Assembly (NCBI GenBank): GCA_018894435.1
Contig: JAHIPI010000074.1
Coordinates: 1-33,466 of the forward strand
Direction of reading: 5' to 3'
Source: Candidatus Omnitrophota bacterium
GTDB lineage: Bacteria > Omnitrophota > Gorgyraeia > JAHIPI01
Length of the DNA stretch: 33,466 bases
Shown: positions 32,079 to 33,466 of the stretch, piece by piece
How positions within the stretch are numbered: the stretch's first letter is position 1
Layout: each line of letters opens with the position of its first letter
Position numbers and translations under genes: made by a program
The notes under the pieces: generated by a model
What the model was told of the DNA's origin: nothing
Seen by the model: only the letters and a program-made list of their open reading frames with translations
Databases searched by the model: none

Positions 32079-32174
32079 GATATGAATAAAACAGAAAGTA
32101 AGAAAATAGGCTTCTTAACCTTCTTAATGTAAAAAATGAAAGGATGAAAAAGTGAGATTTATGCATCCGCGGAT

Positions 32175-33377
32175 TTACTTGCCCGTGATTTTTTTAAACG
32201 CCTTTGTGAGCTCCGGGACGACCTTGAAAATATCGTCGCAAATGCCGTAAGTGGCGATTTTAAAAATAGGCGCTTCGGGGTCCTTGTTTATAGCTATGAT
32301 TATTTTTGCTGATTGCATGCCTATCAAATGTTGTATTTGGCCGCTTATTCCGCAGGCGATATAAATTTTTGGGCATACGGTCTTTCCGGTCTGCCCTACC
32401 TGGTGAGAGTACGGTATCCAGCCGGAGTCAACGGCTGCGCGCGAGGCGCCTACCGCCCCTCCTATAGCCAATGCCAGCTCTTTTATAATTTTAAAATTCT
32501 CCGGGGCCCCTATTCCGCGGCCGCCGGAGACTATTATGTCTGCTTCCGAGAGATTGACCGTAGATTCTATCTCTTCCACAATATCCAGTAGTTTTGTCCT
32601 TGACGATAAAAGCGAATCGTCTATCTTCTCTTCTATCAACTCGCCTTTTTTCCCCGCCACAGCCTCCGCTTCTTTCATCACCTTATGCCGCACGGTCGCC
32701 ATCTGCGGCTTGTGGTGAGGGGTAATGATAGTCGCCATTATATTTCCGCCGAAAGCAGGCCTCGTCTGCAAAAGAAGCTTATCTTTGGGGTCTATATCAA
32801 GCCCCGTGCAATCCGCGGTAAGGCCGGTGCCTATCCTTACGGCCACTCTTGATATGAGGCTTCTTCCCATCGTCGTCGCGCCGCATAAAAGTATCTCAGG
32901 GGAATATTTTTCTATTAATTTGACGATCGCTTCCGTATATGGTTCGTCCTGATAGGCGCCCAGCTTCGGGGAATCTACCAGATAAACCTTGTCTGCGCCT
33001 CTTTCAAAGATCTCGACGGCCTTATCTTTCATATTATTCCCTAAAAGTACGCCGCATAATTTCATCCCCAACTTATCCGCCAGCTCTCTCCCCTTCCCCA
33101 GGAGCTCCCACGAGACAGTTTGTACGACGCTCTTCTTCTGCTCGCAGAATACCCACACATCCTTACTTGGCTTGCCGGATACCGGCCGGACTTGGACGGT
33201 GTCTTTTTTTAATTCTATCGCCTTAAATTTGCATGGGTCGACGCAGGCGCCGCAGAAATTACATTTATTGAGATCTATTACGGCCTTCTTTTCTTTCATC
33301 TCTATAGCGCCAAATGGGCATGCCCTTACGCAGAGCTTACAACCGGTGCATTTATCGAGTATCACCCTTATTGACAT
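32175..33377 (-). CDS. etfA: Electron transfer flavoprotein alpha subunit with N-terminal 2[4Fe-4S] ferredoxin domain
   Basis: FAD-binding subunit of an electron-transfer flavoprotein, 400 residues, longer than the classic 310-330 because of a ferredoxin head. Two four-Cys motifs are complete: CTGCKLCVRAC (Cys10, 13, 16, 20) and CNFCGACVDPC (Cys39, 42, 45, 49). The ETF-alpha N-domain follows from about residue 70 (DVWVFCEQKKSVVQTVSWEL). The C-terminal FAD domain carries VSGGRGIGAPENF, GGAVGASRAAVDSGWIPYS, HQVGQTGKTVCPKIYIACGI (with the next residues SGQIQHLIGM) and INKDPEAPIF. Similar ferredoxin-ETF alpha proteins occur in anaerobes such as the Acetobacterium caffeyl-CoA and lactate systems. 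Three bases separate it from the preceding gene, expected to be etfB or an oxidoreductase. Confidence 0.94.
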   Translation of the reverse strand: MSIRVILDKCTGCKLCVRACPFGAIEMKEKKAVIDLNKCNFCGACVDPCKFKAIELKKDTVQVRPVSGKPSKDVWVFCEQKKSVVQTVSWELLGKGRELADKLGMKLCGVLLGNNMKDKAVEIFERGADKVYLVDSPKLGAYQDEPYTEAIVKLIEKYSPEILLCGATTMGRSLISRVAVRIGTGLTADCTGLDIDPKDKLLLQTRPAFGGNIMATIITPHHKPQMATVRHKVMKEAEAVAGKKGELIEEKIDDSLLSSRTKLLDIVEEIESTVNLSEADIIVSGGRGIGAPENFKIIKELALAIGGAVGASRAAVDSGWIPYSHQVGQTGKTVCPKIYIACGISGQIQHLIGMQSAKIIIAINKDPEAPIFKIATYGICDDIFKVVPELTKAFKKITGK

Positions 33378-33379
33378 CT

Positions 33380-33466
33380 TTAATACGCTCCGTATTTTTT
33401 AACGAATCCCAGCGCCTGATTATAATTTTCAAAACTTATATCCTCAGTGATAGGGCTATCGGCGTG
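33380..33466 (-). CDS. 3' end of an upstream gene (partial), product not identified
   Basis: The last 28 codons and stop of a minus-strand gene entering from the right edge. The visible C-terminus reads HADSPITEDISFENYNQALG then FVKKYGAY. The stop (33380-33382) is two bases from the etfA start, so the genes are cotranscribed. By the usual gene order this could be the ETF beta subunit, but the tail alone does not show it; a dehydrogenase partner is equally possible. Confidence 0.6.
   Translation of the reverse strand, partial: HADSPITEDISFENYNQALGFVKKYGAY

Noticed and set aside
32079-32174. A small gene or RNA in the AT-rich gap between etfA and smc
   Set aside because: Only short direct repeats (TTAAGAAG-type) and the smc promoter were seen; no open frame with a ribosome site or stable fold.

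Overview
The window is an almost gap-free bacterial chromosome segment. All protein genes but one lie on the minus strand. They are mainly housekeeping genes in tight translationally coupled operons (many ATGA or TGATG stop/start overlaps). Several family-level hints (a TIGR04073-like secreted protein of exosortase-bearing bacteria, a TPR/ABC-2 exporter set, many dispersed palindromic repeats) suggest an uncultured anaerobe of the Omnitrophota / PVC-adjacent type. That placement is inference from memory of such genomes; no taxonomic marker was searched.

Layout in the direction of transcription (right to left). (1) 33466-32175: the tail of an unidentified gene and an electron-transfer flavoprotein alpha subunit with a two-cluster ferredoxin head. 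(2) 32078-26575: a promoter and smc. The smc reading frame is interrupted exactly in the ATPase P-loop by a 560-residue class 1 intein with a LAGLIDADG homing endonuclease, and its C-terminal tail is partly encoded by a dispersed repeat. (3) 25316-26563, plus strand: a GAF-GGDEF diguanylate cyclase, convergent with smc. (4) 25257-20184: a consensus promoter, an FMN riboswitch with terminator, and the riboflavin operon ribBA-ribH-nusB-PHP nuclease-ribD-ribE. (5) 20169-19449: a monocistronic TIGR04073-like gene and tRNA-Pro(CGG), each with its own promoter. (6) 19284-6448: a long run of acylphosphatase, ABC exporter, TPR protein, phosphoesterase, ligA, lipoprotein, metallo-beta-lactamase-fold hydrolase, xerD, CCA nucleotidyltransferase, rbfA, nrnA, truB, ribF, fmt. 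(7) 6435-1: a promoter, then gapA-pgk-tpiA-secG and the first genes of an oligopeptide ABC importer.

Functional links: flavin metabolism recurs (riboswitch-controlled riboflavin synthesis, RibF making FMN/FAD, an FAD-dependent ETF). The rbfA-nrnA-truB-ribF neighbourhood is a classic bacterial translation/ribosome cluster, and gapA-pgk-tpiA-secG is a classic lower-glycolysis operon.

The most striking features are the SMC intein and at least four kinds of small repeats. One kind sits in the 5' leaders or gene junctions of three transcription units. Two kinds have entered coding sequence in frame (ligA and smc). A nine-unit heptamer array fills the pgk-tpiA junction. No CRISPR array, transposase, prophage or rRNA was seen.
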